A stretch of 14,795 bases of DNA from CAZVBV01 sp964513975 (GCA_964513975.1 CAZEON010000028.1:1-14795); one strand, 5' to 3'. Positions 5,760-12,427 are shown, counted from the first letter of the stretch. Program-made: numbers and translations. Notes: generated from the letters alone by a model not told the origin.

Positions 5760-5902
5760 TATTTTTTTACAATCTTGCGCATAACCTCTATCTCCAGTTC
5801 GAACAAGATTTTATAAAATCTCGTTAACTTGTCATAAAAAATTTACCCCAACACCAAATCTCACTACACTATGAACTATAAACTGTTAACTGTTAACTAA
5901 AC
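5760..5902. repeat. Palindrome and phrase array upstream of the antiporter gene
   Basis: The 203 bases between two divergent starts hold no gene. A perfect 16-nt palindrome AGATTTTATAAAATCT lies at 5806-5821, between ACAAG and CTTGT. Bases 5869-5900 are a phrase array (CTATGAACTATAAACTGTTA, then ACTGTTAACT) that ends three bases before the ATG at 5903 and closely resembles the array at 10714-10740. I see no convincing promoter for the antiporter gene here. Confidence 0.45.
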
Positions 5903-6859
5903 ATGTTTCTCCCCATCCTCCTCCTCATCATCGGTCTGGTTATTTTAATCGTAGGAGCAGAAGGCTTGGTACGAGGAGCTTCTTCTTTAGCAAAGAAATG
6001 GGGTATCGCGCCCCTGGTGATTGGACTCACGATTGTTTCTTTTGGAACATCGGCTCCAGAGCTTATTGTGAATATTTTCTCGGCACTGGGAGGAAGTTCT
6101 GATATTGGAATCGGAAATATTATCGGTTCAAATATTTCAAATATTTTATTAATTCTAGGAATCACTGCGAGTATTGCGACGATTCGAGTGAAATCTAGCA
6201 CGATCTGGAAAGAGATTCCTTTCGCACTCTTAGCAGTGTTTTTGTTGCTTTTTATGGGAAACGATATCTTTTTCGATGGAGCACAACGAAATGTACTGGG
6301 GCGAATAGATGGACTTGTATTGATGTGTCTGTTTATCATTTTCCTCTATTACTCATTCGGCATGAGGAAGCAAAAGGACGGTAAGAATGACAACATTAAA
6401 ACTTACTCCCCACTCCGCTCTACTGTCTTTCTTTTAGGAGGAATGTTTGGATTATTTCTTGGAGGAAAAATGCTCGTGGACAACGCGATAGTTTTGGCAA
6501 AAATAGCTGGACTCTCTGAGAACTTCATTGGACTGACAATCGTCGCCGTGGGAACGTCATTACCAGAACTGGCAACTTCTGTCATCGCGGCCCTGCGCAA
6601 ACAACCAGATATTGCGATTGGAAACATCGTCGGATCAAACATTTTCAATGTGCTCTGGGTCTTGGGGCTCACGAGTACAATTCTCCCACTCCCCTTCTCT
6701 CCAGCAACAAGTGAAGATATTCTCATCTGTGTAGGAGCAACTCTGATTCTTTTCTTCGCGATGTTTATTGGAAAAAAGAAAACACTTCAACGCTGGCAAG
6801 GAATGTCGTTCGTAGCGATGTATGTAGGTTATATTGTCTATTTGGTGTACAGAGGGTAG
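5903..6859 (+). CDS. Na+/Ca2+ (K+) antiporter of the CaCA family, YrbG-like
   Basis: An integral membrane antiporter that exchanges Ca2+ or another cation against Na+ or H+ across the cytoplasmic membrane. The 318 residues match bacterial YrbG-type proteins. The two inverted alpha-repeats that form the ion path are plain: repeat 1 at about 41-86 has GTSAPE (48-53) and GNIIGSNISN (71-80); repeat 2 at about 210-255 has GTSLPE (217-222) and GNIVGSNIFN (240-249). E53 and E222 correspond to the conserved cation-binding glutamates. About ten hydrophobic segments are present, with a short charged cytosolic loop MRKQKDGKNDN (154-164) between the halves, as usual for members without a large regulatory loop. 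There is no Shine-Dalgarno sequence before the ATG. A phrase array starts eight bases after the stop. The exact substrate ion cannot be told from sequence. Confidence 0.93.
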   Translation: MFLPILLLIIGLVILIVGAEGLVRGASSLAKKWGIAPLVIGLTIVSFGTSAPELIVNIFSALGGSSDIGIGNIIGSNISNILLILGITASIATIRVKSSTIWKEIPFALLAVFLLLFMGNDIFFDGAQRNVLGRIDGLVLMCLFIIFLYYSFGMRKQKDGKNDNIKTYSPLRSTVFLLGGMFGLFLGGKMLVDNAIVLAKIAGLSENFIGLTIVAVGTSLPELATSVIAALRKQPDIAIGNIVGSNIFNVLWVLGLTSTILPLPFSPATSEDILICVGATLILFFAMFIGKKKTLQRWQGMSFVAMYVGYIVYLVYRG

Positions 6860-7042
6860 GGAAGGAAATGTTAAAGGTTAAAGGTTAAATGTAAAAAGAA
6901 GCTATAAGTTCTAAGTTTTAAACTTATAATTTTAAATTTATTTTAACATTTTACATTTTGAATTTTACATTTGAGATCTAAGTCCCCATATGAGAAATCT
7001 TTCTATTTAATTTTTATTAAAAAGAAGTAAACTCCCCACGAC
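6860..7042. repeat. Gene-free stretch with a long phrase array
   Basis: From 6867 to about 6975 the sequence is a chain of related short phrases: GTTAAAG, GTTAAAG, GTTAAAT, GTAAAAA, then CTATAAGT, TCTAAGT, TTTAAACTT, ATAATTTT, AAATTT, ATTTTAAC, ATTTTAC, ATTTTG, AATTTTAC, ATTT. The first part, AATGTTAAAGGTTAAA (6867-6882), recurs exactly as its reverse complement at 12444-12459. Bases 6976-7042 are A/T-rich leader of argS without a clear promoter. Confidence 0.5.
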
Positions 7043-8824
7043 ATGGAACAACTTCTTCTTCAATTTCTCGAGAAATATCTTGGACAAGAAATGTGTTCAA
7101 TGATTCAATTTGCGCCTATTCCAAAAGGAAAAGGTGGTGATTTAGCAATGAGCTTTTTCAATATTGCAAAAGTTGCTCCAAAACCACTTCCTAATGCTGA
7201 AGAATTTGAACCTTTAAAAACGGAAAGTGTTGAGTTCTGGAACAAATATTTAAAAGGCCTCTATTTTGGTGTTACTGTCGACAAGATTGCCGAACGTTGC
7301 GAATATCTTTTTCGAGAGTGTGAACTCCTCGAGAAAACAGAACTCACCGGACCCTACCTCAATCTCTTTTTCAAGAATGAGATCTTCTTCTCACAGGTAT
7401 TTGAGACGCCGTTGAAATCGGATGTGATGAAAGATAAGACGATTGTGCTGGAATTCTCTGGACCCAACACGAACAAACCACTCCACCTCGGACACATGAG
7501 AAATCATGCGCTAGGAATTTCTTTATCAAACTTGTTGGAACAAGTCGGGGCAAAGATGCACCGCGTGAATATCATTAATGATCGTGGAGTGCATATTTGT
7601 AAATCAATGCTCTCCTACCAGAAATGGGGAAATGGAGAAACACCGGAATCAACGGGTATTAAGCCCGATCTCTTTGTGGGAAATTACTACGTGAAGTTTG
7701 ATCAAGAACTCAAGAAAAATGAATCACTCATGGAAGAGGTTCAGGAGATGCTGAAGAAATGGGAAGCCGGAGATGAGGAAACCATGGCACTCTGGAAACA
7801 GATGGGTGATTGGGCACTGACTGGACACGCAAAGACGTATGAACGTCAGGGTATCAAATTTGAAAAAGATTACTTCGAATCAGAGTATTACAAAAAAGGA
7901 AAAGATATTGCCGAACAAGGACTCAAAGACAAAGTGTTCAAAAAACGAGACGATGGAGCAATTGTTATTGATTTGAGTGAAGAAGGCTTGGATGAGAAAG
8001 TTATTCTCAGAGCTGACGGAACATCAATTTATCTCACACAAGACTTGGCAGTGGCGCAGGCGCGGAAGAAAGACTTCAATCCGAATCAACTGATGTATGT
8101 CGTTGCCGATGAGCAGAACTATCACTTCAAAGTGCTCTTCTCTTGTCTGGACAAATTGGGATTGTTGAAGAAAGACGAATGTCATCACCTCGGATACGGG
8201 TTGGTGAATCTTCCCGATGGTCGAATGAAATCTCGTGAAGGAACAGTGGTTGATGCCGACAATTTGATGGACGAGCTGTCTGGTTTGGCGCTGGAAGCAA
8301 TTGAGAAGAGAAATCCTGAACTTACAAAGGATGAAGCCACAAAGATGTCCGAGCAGATTCAGAACGCCGCTTGGAAGTTCTACCTGCTCTCAACGAGTCC
8401 AAAGAAAGGGATTACATTTGATTCACAGAAATCGATTCAATTTGAAGGCGCAACAGGGCCGTACTTGCAATATGCAGGAGTACGAATTAAGTCTATTTTG
8501 AAAAAAGCAGATTCTAAATCCGAACCCGGGTTAGGATCGAACCCGGGTTCAATTCTTGGAACTCCCGAAAAACCACTCGGAGTGAAACTAATTGAATTCC
8601 CAAATGTGCTAGAGAAAGCCGCAGAAACATTGAATCCAACCTATGTCGTTACCTACCTGCTCGAACTCGCGCAGGAGTGGTCGAGTTTCTATGCGGAGAA
8701 CTCCGTGCTCAAGGCAGATACTGAAGAACTGAAGCAGGCTCGATTGCAGTTGGCGCAAAAGGTTTTGGAAGTATTAGAAACAGGATTAAAAATTCTGGGG
8801 ATTGAAATACCAGAGAAGATGTAA
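7043..8824 (+). CDS. argS: Arginyl-tRNA synthetase
   Basis: A class I synthetase that charges tRNA-Arg with arginine in the cytosol, using ATP and requiring the tRNA for activation. The 593 residues are full length. An N-terminal tRNA-binding (Add-1) domain covers about 1-110. The Rossmann domain carries SGPNTNKPLHLGHMRN (139-154), with HLGH as the HIGH motif. The second signature is GRMKSREGTVV (393-403), with M-K-S-R in place of KMSKS, as is common in ArgRS. The helical anticodon-binding domain includes ATGPYLQYAGVRIKSIL (470-486) and the typical end LGIEIPEKM. A ten-residue stretch EPGLGSNPGS (494-503) inside this domain looks inserted and is encoded by a duplicated CCCGGG-containing sequence. 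The leader has no Shine-Dalgarno sequence and no obvious promoter. The gene runs toward nrnA, which has its own promoter just after the argS stop. Confidence 0.96.
   Translation: MEQLLLQFLEKYLGQEMCSMIQFAPIPKGKGGDLAMSFFNIAKVAPKPLPNAEEFEPLKTESVEFWNKYLKGLYFGVTVDKIAERCEYLFRECELLEKTELTGPYLNLFFKNEIFFSQVFETPLKSDVMKDKTIVLEFSGPNTNKPLHLGHMRNHALGISLSNLLEQVGAKMHRVNIINDRGVHICKSMLSYQKWGNGETPESTGIKPDLFVGNYYVKFDQELKKNESLMEEVQEMLKKWEAGDEETMALWKQMGDWALTGHAKTYERQGIKFEKDYFESEYYKKGKDIAEQGLKDKVFKKRDDGAIVIDLSEEGLDEKVILRADGTSIYLTQDLAVAQARKKDFNPNQLMYVVADEQNYHFKVLFSCLDKLGLLKKDECHHLGYGLVNLPDGRMKSREGTVVDADNLMDELSGLALEAIEKRNPELTKDEATKMSEQIQNAAWKFYLLSTSPKKGITFDSQKSIQFEGATGPYLQYAGVRIKSILKKADSKSEPGLGSNPGSILGTPEKPLGVKLIEFPNVLEKAAETLNPTYVVTYLLELAQEWSSFYAENSVLKADTEELKQARLQLAQKVLEVLETGLKILGIEIPEKM
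8521..8549 (+). repeat. Direct repeat of palindromic CGAACCCGGGTT inside argS
   Basis: CGAACCCGGGTT occurs at 8521-8532 and again at 8538-8549, 17 bases apart, so the two copies are read in different frames. The second is part of the perfect palindrome GAACCCGGGTTC. The repeat encodes the Gly/Pro/Ser-rich stretch EPGLGSNPGS and is more G/C-rich than the surrounding gene, which suggests a short inserted element tolerated in a surface loop. Confidence 0.6.
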
Positions 8825-8829
8825 AATAT

Positions 8830-8858
8830 TTGACGTGTTTGTGTTTTTATGGTACAAT
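8830..8858 (+). promoter_or_regulatory. Promoter of nrnA
   Basis: TTGACG (8830-8835), exactly 17 bases, TACAAT (8853-8858), with TGG directly before the -10 (extended -10). It begins five bases after the argS stop. Predicted start of transcription is about 8865, fifteen bases before the ATG at 8880. This decides the start codon: an in-frame ATG at 8802 lies upstream of the promoter. Confidence 0.8.
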
Positions 8859-8879
8859 ATCCTCTCACGTTTACACAAC

Positions 8880-9863
8880 ATGACCCACAAAACCCCACTT
8901 GTCGACGCAGAAAATCTAGAGAAACTCAAAAAATATCTCGGTACAAATCCGAAGATTATTTTATTGGCGCACGCCAATCCTGATGGAGATACTCTCGGGG
9001 CTTCTTTAGGTCTCTGGAAAGGCTTACGAAGCATGGGGGTAACGGTAGATGTGGCTTGTATCGACGCGATTCCTGAATACATGAGATTCATTCCTTTTGC
9101 GGAAAACATGCGATCAGACTTCGACACCAATGATTATGATGCGGTGTTCTTTGTCGATTGTGGAGCAAAGAAAATGACACGATTTCAAGATACAAAACCG
9201 GAAATTCTTTCCGATAAAATGGTGAAGCTCAATCTCGATCATCACCCTTCCAATGATTTATGGGGAGAGATGAACTTTGTGAATACCGAAGCAGCATCGA
9301 GTACGCAGATTGCATTTGAATTACTGAAACAACTCGGGGCGAACATTACCCCTCAAATCGCTACCTGTTTGATGCTGGGACTTTATACCGACACGGGAAG
9401 CTTCATGCATCAGAATACAACTCCAGCCTGTTACGAGGACGCTGGTGAGCTTGTGAAACTCGGAGCGAATATTGCACAGATTTCTAAAAACATCTTCCGT
9501 TCTAATGAATACAAGATGCTCAAACTCTGGGGGAAAGTATTGCACAATCTCTACGTCACACCAGATGGTGCGGCAATCGTAGGAGTGAATAAAAAAGATT
9601 ATGAAAACCTTGGTGCCAAACGAGAAGATCTCGCTGGAGTCATTGATTACATTAATTCGATGCCAGAAGCAAAGTACTCTGTGCTCTTGTCAGAAGATGA
9701 GAAAGGCAACGTAAAAGCCTCTCTCCGAACTCGAAAACCTGATGTTGATGTGAAGGCTCTCGCTGAGAAATTCAGTGGAGGAGGACACGTCAAAGCCGCT
9801 GGGTTTACCATCAAAGATAGTAAACTCGAAAAAGAAATTAAGTGGAAGATTGTGGAAAAATAA
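8880..9863 (+). CDS. nrnA: DHH/DHHA1 phosphoesterase, NrnA-like nanoRNase/pAp phosphatase
   Basis: NrnA-type enzymes degrade 2-5 nt RNA oligomers to mononucleotides and dephosphorylate pAp; some members cleave cyclic dinucleotide products such as pApA. From ATG 8880 the protein has 327 residues, the family's normal length. The metal-binding motifs of the DHH domain are all visible: HANPDGD (31-37), VDCG (92-95), LDHHPSN (119-125) and the D of LYTDTGSF (168-175). The C-terminal DHHA1 domain has the substrate-binding FSGGGHVKAAGF (298-309). The promoter just upstream makes 8880 the correct start; translation from 8802 would add 26 residues with no similarity to the family. CPR genomes often lack Orn, so NrnA would be the main oligoribonuclease, but that is inference. 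A possible short RNA gene follows, then a convergent NYN nuclease gene. Confidence 0.92.
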   Translation: MTHKTPLVDAENLEKLKKYLGTNPKIILLAHANPDGDTLGASLGLWKGLRSMGVTVDVACIDAIPEYMRFIPFAENMRSDFDTNDYDAVFFVDCGAKKMTRFQDTKPEILSDKMVKLNLDHHPSNDLWGEMNFVNTEAASSTQIAFELLKQLGANITPQIATCLMLGLYTDTGSFMHQNTTPACYEDAGELVKLGANIAQISKNIFRSNEYKMLKLWGKVLHNLYVTPDGAAIVGVNKKDYENLGAKREDLAGVIDYINSMPEAKYSVLLSEDEKGNVKASLRTRKPDVDVKALAEKFSGGGHVKAAGFTIKDSKLEKEIKWKIVEK

Positions 9864-9894
9864 ATTTATAGTGAATTTCTTGTTGACAACCTTG

Positions 9895-9923
9895 TTGACT
9901 TATTGTTGTTGTGCATGTATAGT
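9895..9923 (+). promoter_or_regulatory. Promoter of a short transcript
   Basis: TTGACT (9895-9900), exactly 17 bases, TATAGT (9918-9923). A second TTGACA lies 12 bases further upstream (9883-9888). Predicted transcription start is about 9930. No ORF of useful length follows on this strand: the first ATG (9936) reads M-R-G-Y-V-stop. Confidence 0.6.
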
Positions 9924-9929
9924 TGAGAC

Positions 9930-9987
9930 ATCACCATGAGAGGCTACGTATGATGTTCTGTCTTCATATTTATGCCTCTCTTTCCGT
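9930..9987 (+). ncRNA. Candidate small structured RNA or attenuator-like transcript
   Basis: Between the promoter and the end of the NYN gene lies a hairpin: GAGAGGC (9938-9944) / GCCTCTC (9974-9980), with an inner TATGA (9949-9953) / TCATA (9964-9968) stem. It is directly followed by TTTCCGTTTATTT. Transcription from 9930 would give an RNA of about 55-60 nt ending at this terminator-like structure. It could also simply be the nrnA terminator, with the promoter a chance match. It does not match an RNA family I know. Confidence 0.4.
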
Positions 9988-10482
9988 TTATTTCTCTGCA
10001 TTATTGTTTCCTAATTGCAGTTTGCTTTTTAGTTGGCTTACAAAAAACATATATGGAGCAAATTCTTTTAAGAGTACCGAATAATCATTCTTATCTGGAA
10101 TACCCAATTTAAATAATTTTCCCTGCGCTTTCAGATGTTTCAAGAGACAATGAAAGTCTCCATCTCCACTTACAATAATTGCCTGATCAAAATTCTCATA
10201 CTCTACCATACACTGTAGGACTAACTCCGCATCACAATTTCCTTTTATTTTTCCATTACCATATTCAAGTGTTGGTTTGTGAATAATTTCATAACCATAA
10301 CTCTTGAGTGACTTATACATTTCTTCATATTTTTCTACGTACCCAATAAATAAAAATACTTTTTCTACTTTGTATTTATCTTTTAAGAATCTAATAAATT
10401 TTCTAAAATTCAATTCCCATCCCAAATCCTGAATAGCCATATTGAGATTTTGACTATCAATAAATACATATATTTTGAACAT
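9988..10482 (-). CDS. NYN-domain protein (LabA/DUF88-type putative RNase)
   Basis: A 164-residue single-domain protein of the NYN family, which has a PIN-like fold and is expected to cleave RNA with bound Mg2+. The acidic centre is visible: FIDSQNLNMA (res 7-16, with D9 and N12), KGNCDAELVLQCM (80-92, D84) and IIVSGDGDFHCLLKHL (102-117, D107 and D109). The end (KSKLQLGNNNAEK) is a short polar tail; no extra OST-HTH/LOTUS domain is present. The RNA target is unknown for most bacterial members. The A/T-rich leader has no Shine-Dalgarno sequence; TTGACA at 10532-10527 (minus strand) is a possible -35, but the nearest -10-like TAATAG is 20 bases away. The gene converges with nrnA, and its 3' end lies against the hairpin at 9938-9980, so an antisense relation with the short RNA is possible. 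Confidence 0.88.
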   Translation of the reverse strand: MFKIYVFIDSQNLNMAIQDLGWELNFRKFIRFLKDKYKVEKVFLFIGYVEKYEEMYKSLKSYGYEIIHKPTLEYGNGKIKGNCDAELVLQCMVEYENFDQAIIVSGDGDFHCLLKHLKAQGKLFKLGIPDKNDYSVLLKEFAPYMFFVSQLKSKLQLGNNNAEK

Positions 10483-10558
10483 ATTTTTATTATTGTTTAC
10501 CTATTACTCGCAAAAAAGAACCTCTCTGTCAAATATTGATTTAAGGTTTTTTTTATAA

Positions 10559-10643
10559 TGGTGCCGAGGGAGGGAATCGAACCCTCACTCCTTGCGGAAC
10601 ACGATTTTGAGTCGTGCGCGTCTACCAATTCCGCCACCCCGGC
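10559..10643 (-). tRNA. tRNA-Leu (anticodon CAA)
   Basis: An 85-nt class II tRNA on the minus strand. The acceptor is GCCGGGG / CCTCGGC with one G-T pair, then A73 and encoded CCA (10561-10559). The anticodon arm is CACGA-CTCAAAA-TCGTG, anticodon CAA. The variable arm is TTCC-GCAA-GGAG-like and the T arm GAGGG-TTCGATT-CCCTC. It reads UUG, complementing the UAA isoacceptor at 4371. Confidence 0.96.
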
Positions 10644-10662
10644 ATAACAAAAAAGCGTTGAG

Positions 10663-10690
10663 AGTGTACGAAATCGAAAAGAAAAATCAA
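10663..10690 (-). promoter_or_regulatory. Promoter of tRNA-Leu(CAA)
   Basis: On the minus strand TTGATT (10690-10685), 16 bases, TACACT (10668-10663). Predicted start is about 10656, thirteen bases before the mature tRNA 5' end at 10643. Confidence 0.55.
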
Positions 10691-10713
10691 ATTCTATCTG
10701 CCGAAGGCAACTA

Positions 10714-10740
10714 AAAACTATGAACTATAGACTATAAACA
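10714..10740. repeat. Phrase array at the 3' end of the mscS gene
   Basis: AAAACT, ATGAACT, ATAGACT, ATAAAC: four variants of one seven-base phrase, ending four bases from the stop of the mechanosensitive channel gene. It closely parallels 5869-5900 (shared ACTATGAACTATA). Confidence 0.5.
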
Positions 10741-10743
10741 CCC

Positions 10744-11754
10744 CTATTTCCCCTCCCCTACTTCTGACGCTGGAGTAACAACCGACTGTGTTGGTGCAGG
10801 TGTTGCTGGTGCTGGTTGTGTCGGCGCTGGCTTTGAGAAAGAATACTTCGGTGCTTCTCCTGGAATATTGAATGCCTGTCGAGTTCCCTTATCATACGAA
10901 TCGATTGTCAATGTCTGCATTGGGAATGGAATCGTAATTCCTGCTTTATCGTAATCCATTTTTAATTTCTGCATGATCTCAGATTGAATCATTGGCCATG
11001 CTTTTGTTGATTCAATCCAAAATCGAACTTCAAGTACAATCGCAGAATCTCCAAACTCATTCACGAGAACTTGTGTCTTTGGTTCAGGAACAACATTCTC
11101 GTGACTTTTCACTGAGTTTATTGTTAATTCAACAGACTCTTGTAATGGCGTGTCGTAATGCACTCCCACTTGGAAGGCGATTCTACGAAAAGAATTCGTT
11201 GTATAATTTTGAATCACAGACGTCAGCATCTCCGCATTTGGGATAATATGTACTGTTCCATCAAACGCCTCTAACTGAGTTGTTCTCGTCTCAATTTCTA
11301 TAATTCTTCCGGCAATACCATTCACATTTACCACATCTTCAATTTTAAATTTCTTCTGTGTCAAAATAACAACTCCTGCAATAAAGTTCGCCAAAAGGTC
11401 TTTGAACGCAAAACCTAACCCCAAACCAAGAAACCCAAGGAGGGAGGCAACGTTTATGCCAACAATTCCAAAAGAAATTATGAATCCTAAAAGAACAACT
11501 CCTGCCCAAGTTGCTCGTTCGATAAGGATGATGTATTCCCGACTCACGTCATGTTGTCGTTTTTTCGCTGTTCTATACCCCACAATCTTTTTTACATATT
11601 TTGCAACAATGAAAGTAACAACCATCACTACGATAGCCGCAACCCACAACGGTGCCATCGTTACCAAATTATAAAAAAACTCAGTCAATCCGCCTTCCGT
11701 TTGTTGACGGGCGGTACCTACTTGTGCAAATGCTGTTGGAATCAGTGAAAACAT
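10744..11754 (-). CDS. Small-conductance mechanosensitive channel, MscS family
   Basis: A homoheptameric channel of the cytoplasmic membrane that opens under tension and releases solutes on hypo-osmotic shock. The 336 residues hold an MscS core. TM1 lies at about 34-52 and TM2 at 82-100. The pore helix TM3 is ASLLGFLGLGLGFAFKDLLA (103-122), with the Gly/Ala packing pattern, running into NFIAGVVIL. The beta domain begins at KKFKIEDVVNVNGIAGRI (134-151) and holds the conserved IPNAEML (171-177). The alpha/beta domain ends with IPFPMQTL (275-282). A Pro/Ala/Thr-rich tail (309-336) and the short N-terminal MFSLIPTAFAQ, which looks like a weak signal peptide (AFA-Q), are additions to the E. coli-type core. 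It has its own promoter and no Shine-Dalgarno sequence. Long open frames on the opposite strand are compositional shadows. Confidence 0.94.
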   Translation of the reverse strand: MFSLIPTAFAQVGTARQQTEGGLTEFFYNLVTMAPLWVAAIVVMVVTFIVAKYVKKIVGYRTAKKRQHDVSREYIILIERATWAGVVLLGFIISFGIVGINVASLLGFLGLGLGFAFKDLLANFIAGVVILTQKKFKIEDVVNVNGIAGRIIEIETRTTQLEAFDGTVHIIPNAEMLTSVIQNYTTNSFRRIAFQVGVHYDTPLQESVELTINSVKSHENVVPEPKTQVLVNEFGDSAIVLEVRFWIESTKAWPMIQSEIMQKLKMDYDKAGITIPFPMQTLTIDSYDKGTRQAFNIPGEAPKYSFSKPAPTQPAPATPAPTQSVVTPASEVGEGK

Positions 11755-11777
11755 ATTTTTTAGAAAATTATCAAGAA

Positions 11778-11806
11778 ATTATACCACAAAAAAGAGTGTT
11801 CTGCAA
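11778..11806 (-). promoter_or_regulatory. Promoter of the mscS gene
   Basis: On the minus strand TTGCAG (11806-11801), 17 bases, then TGG-TATAAT with the -10 at 11783-11778. The extended -10 is the same TGG-TAyAAT as in front of nrnA and the lipoprotein gene. Predicted leader about 17 bases. Confidence 0.7.
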
Positions 11807-11819
11807 GTGAGAAAGGGCT

Positions 11820-11866
11820 ATAAAAGGTAAAATGTTAAATTTTAAAGAAATTTCAATATCTAATTT
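11820..11866. repeat. Phrase array on the left flank of the IS element
   Basis: CTATAAAAGGTAAAATGTTA, then AATTTTAAAG and AATTTAAAA: variants of the GTTAAA/GTAAAA phrases also found on the other flank of the IS (12428-12460, inverted) and at 6867. Confidence 0.4.
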
Positions 11867-11900
11867 AAAAAATAAAAATCCCCGCCCTAACGGGACGGGG
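11867..11900 (-). terminator. Right-end IS hairpin acting as terminator of tnpA
   Basis: On the minus strand the G/C-rich hairpin begins five bases after the tnpA stop and is followed by ATTTTTATTTTTT, a typical intrinsic terminator. The same hairpin is the right-end transposase recognition structure. Confidence 0.65.
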
Positions 11901-12400
11901 TATTTCAGCTGAATTCAAGCAAAGCTTGTCCAGAATCTTCCTGTCCTTGATGTTCGATGTATCGTTTCACTATTTCTTTATTGATCCCCACCGTGCTCAC
12001 AAAGTAACCACTTGACCACACACTTTCTGTTCCCCAATAGACTTCTTTAAGGAACGGGAATTTTTGCTTTAACTCTCTTCCTGTGTTCGATTTTATTATC
12101 CCTACTACTTTTCCCACTCCCATTGTTGGAGGTATCGACACCAACATATGTATATGATCTTGATCTTGATTTACTTCTTTGTACTCTATTTGTGGATAAT
12201 GCTTTTTTACCTCCAACAGCATCTTTTCCATGTACACAAAAATTCCCTCGTTAAATATTTTCCTCCTAATACTTTGTGACCAGTACGATATGATAATCAC
12301 ATCCGTATACACAATGTGACATCCTCTTGTATTCCATAAACTTATCCTAATCCAGATTCTTGATTTTTTCCATCCCTCGCCCTGACGGGACGGGGAATTT
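11878..12400 (-). mobile_element. IS200/IS605-family element, tnpA only, probably inactive
   Basis: A single-gene IS200-type element of about 0.5 kb. Near both ends lie matching subterminal hairpins with a bulged A in the same place: CCCCG-CCC-TAAC-GGG-A-CGGGG (11880-11900, right end relative to tnpA) and CCTCG-CCC-TGAC-GGG-A-CGGGG (12375-12395, left end). Such imperfect palindromes are what TnpA of this family recognises on single-stranded DNA for peel-and-paste transposition. There are no inverted terminal repeats and no target duplication, as expected. The exact cleavage sites cannot be fixed. No tnpB or omega-RNA is present. Both flanks are phrase arrays, and the element sits between the mscS and carB genes, so insertion did no damage. 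Confidence 0.8.
11905..12337 (-). pseudogene. tnpA: IS200-type Y1 transposase TnpA, frameshifted
   Basis: TnpA is a HUH-class tyrosine transposase that cuts and joins single-stranded DNA. The catalytic core is intact: the metal-binding HUH pair in DHIHMLVSIPP, the Y1 helix IVKRYIEHQG with the nucleophilic tyrosine, and SSGYFVSTVG. The 5' part is in another frame. Starting at ATG 12337 the codons give MEYKRMSHCVYG, then CDYHIVLVTKY, which is the typical IS200 N-terminus, and then TAG at 12268-12266. Skipping one T of TATTAGG (around 12268-12270) restores RRKIFNEGIF and the rest, giving about 143 residues, the normal family length. The frame that begins with GTG at 12312 has a nonsense N-terminus and lacks the first beta strand. 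So this is a one-base insertion, either a recent inactivation or a sequencing error. The downstream AGGAGG does not have the spacing of known +1 frameshift stimulators. Confidence 0.82.
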
Positions 12401-12427
12401 CTAGCGGATTATTAAAAATTAGAGATT

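Noticed and set aside
8802..8879. Upstream ATG of nrnA overlapping argS
   Set aside because: The extra 26 residues do not fit the family, the ATG lies before a near-consensus promoter (8830-8858), and ATG 8880 gives the normal length.
12268..12312. GTG 12312 as start of the transposase
   Set aside because: The residues up to the double Arg are out of frame; the true N-terminus is readable in the other frame from ATG 12337.
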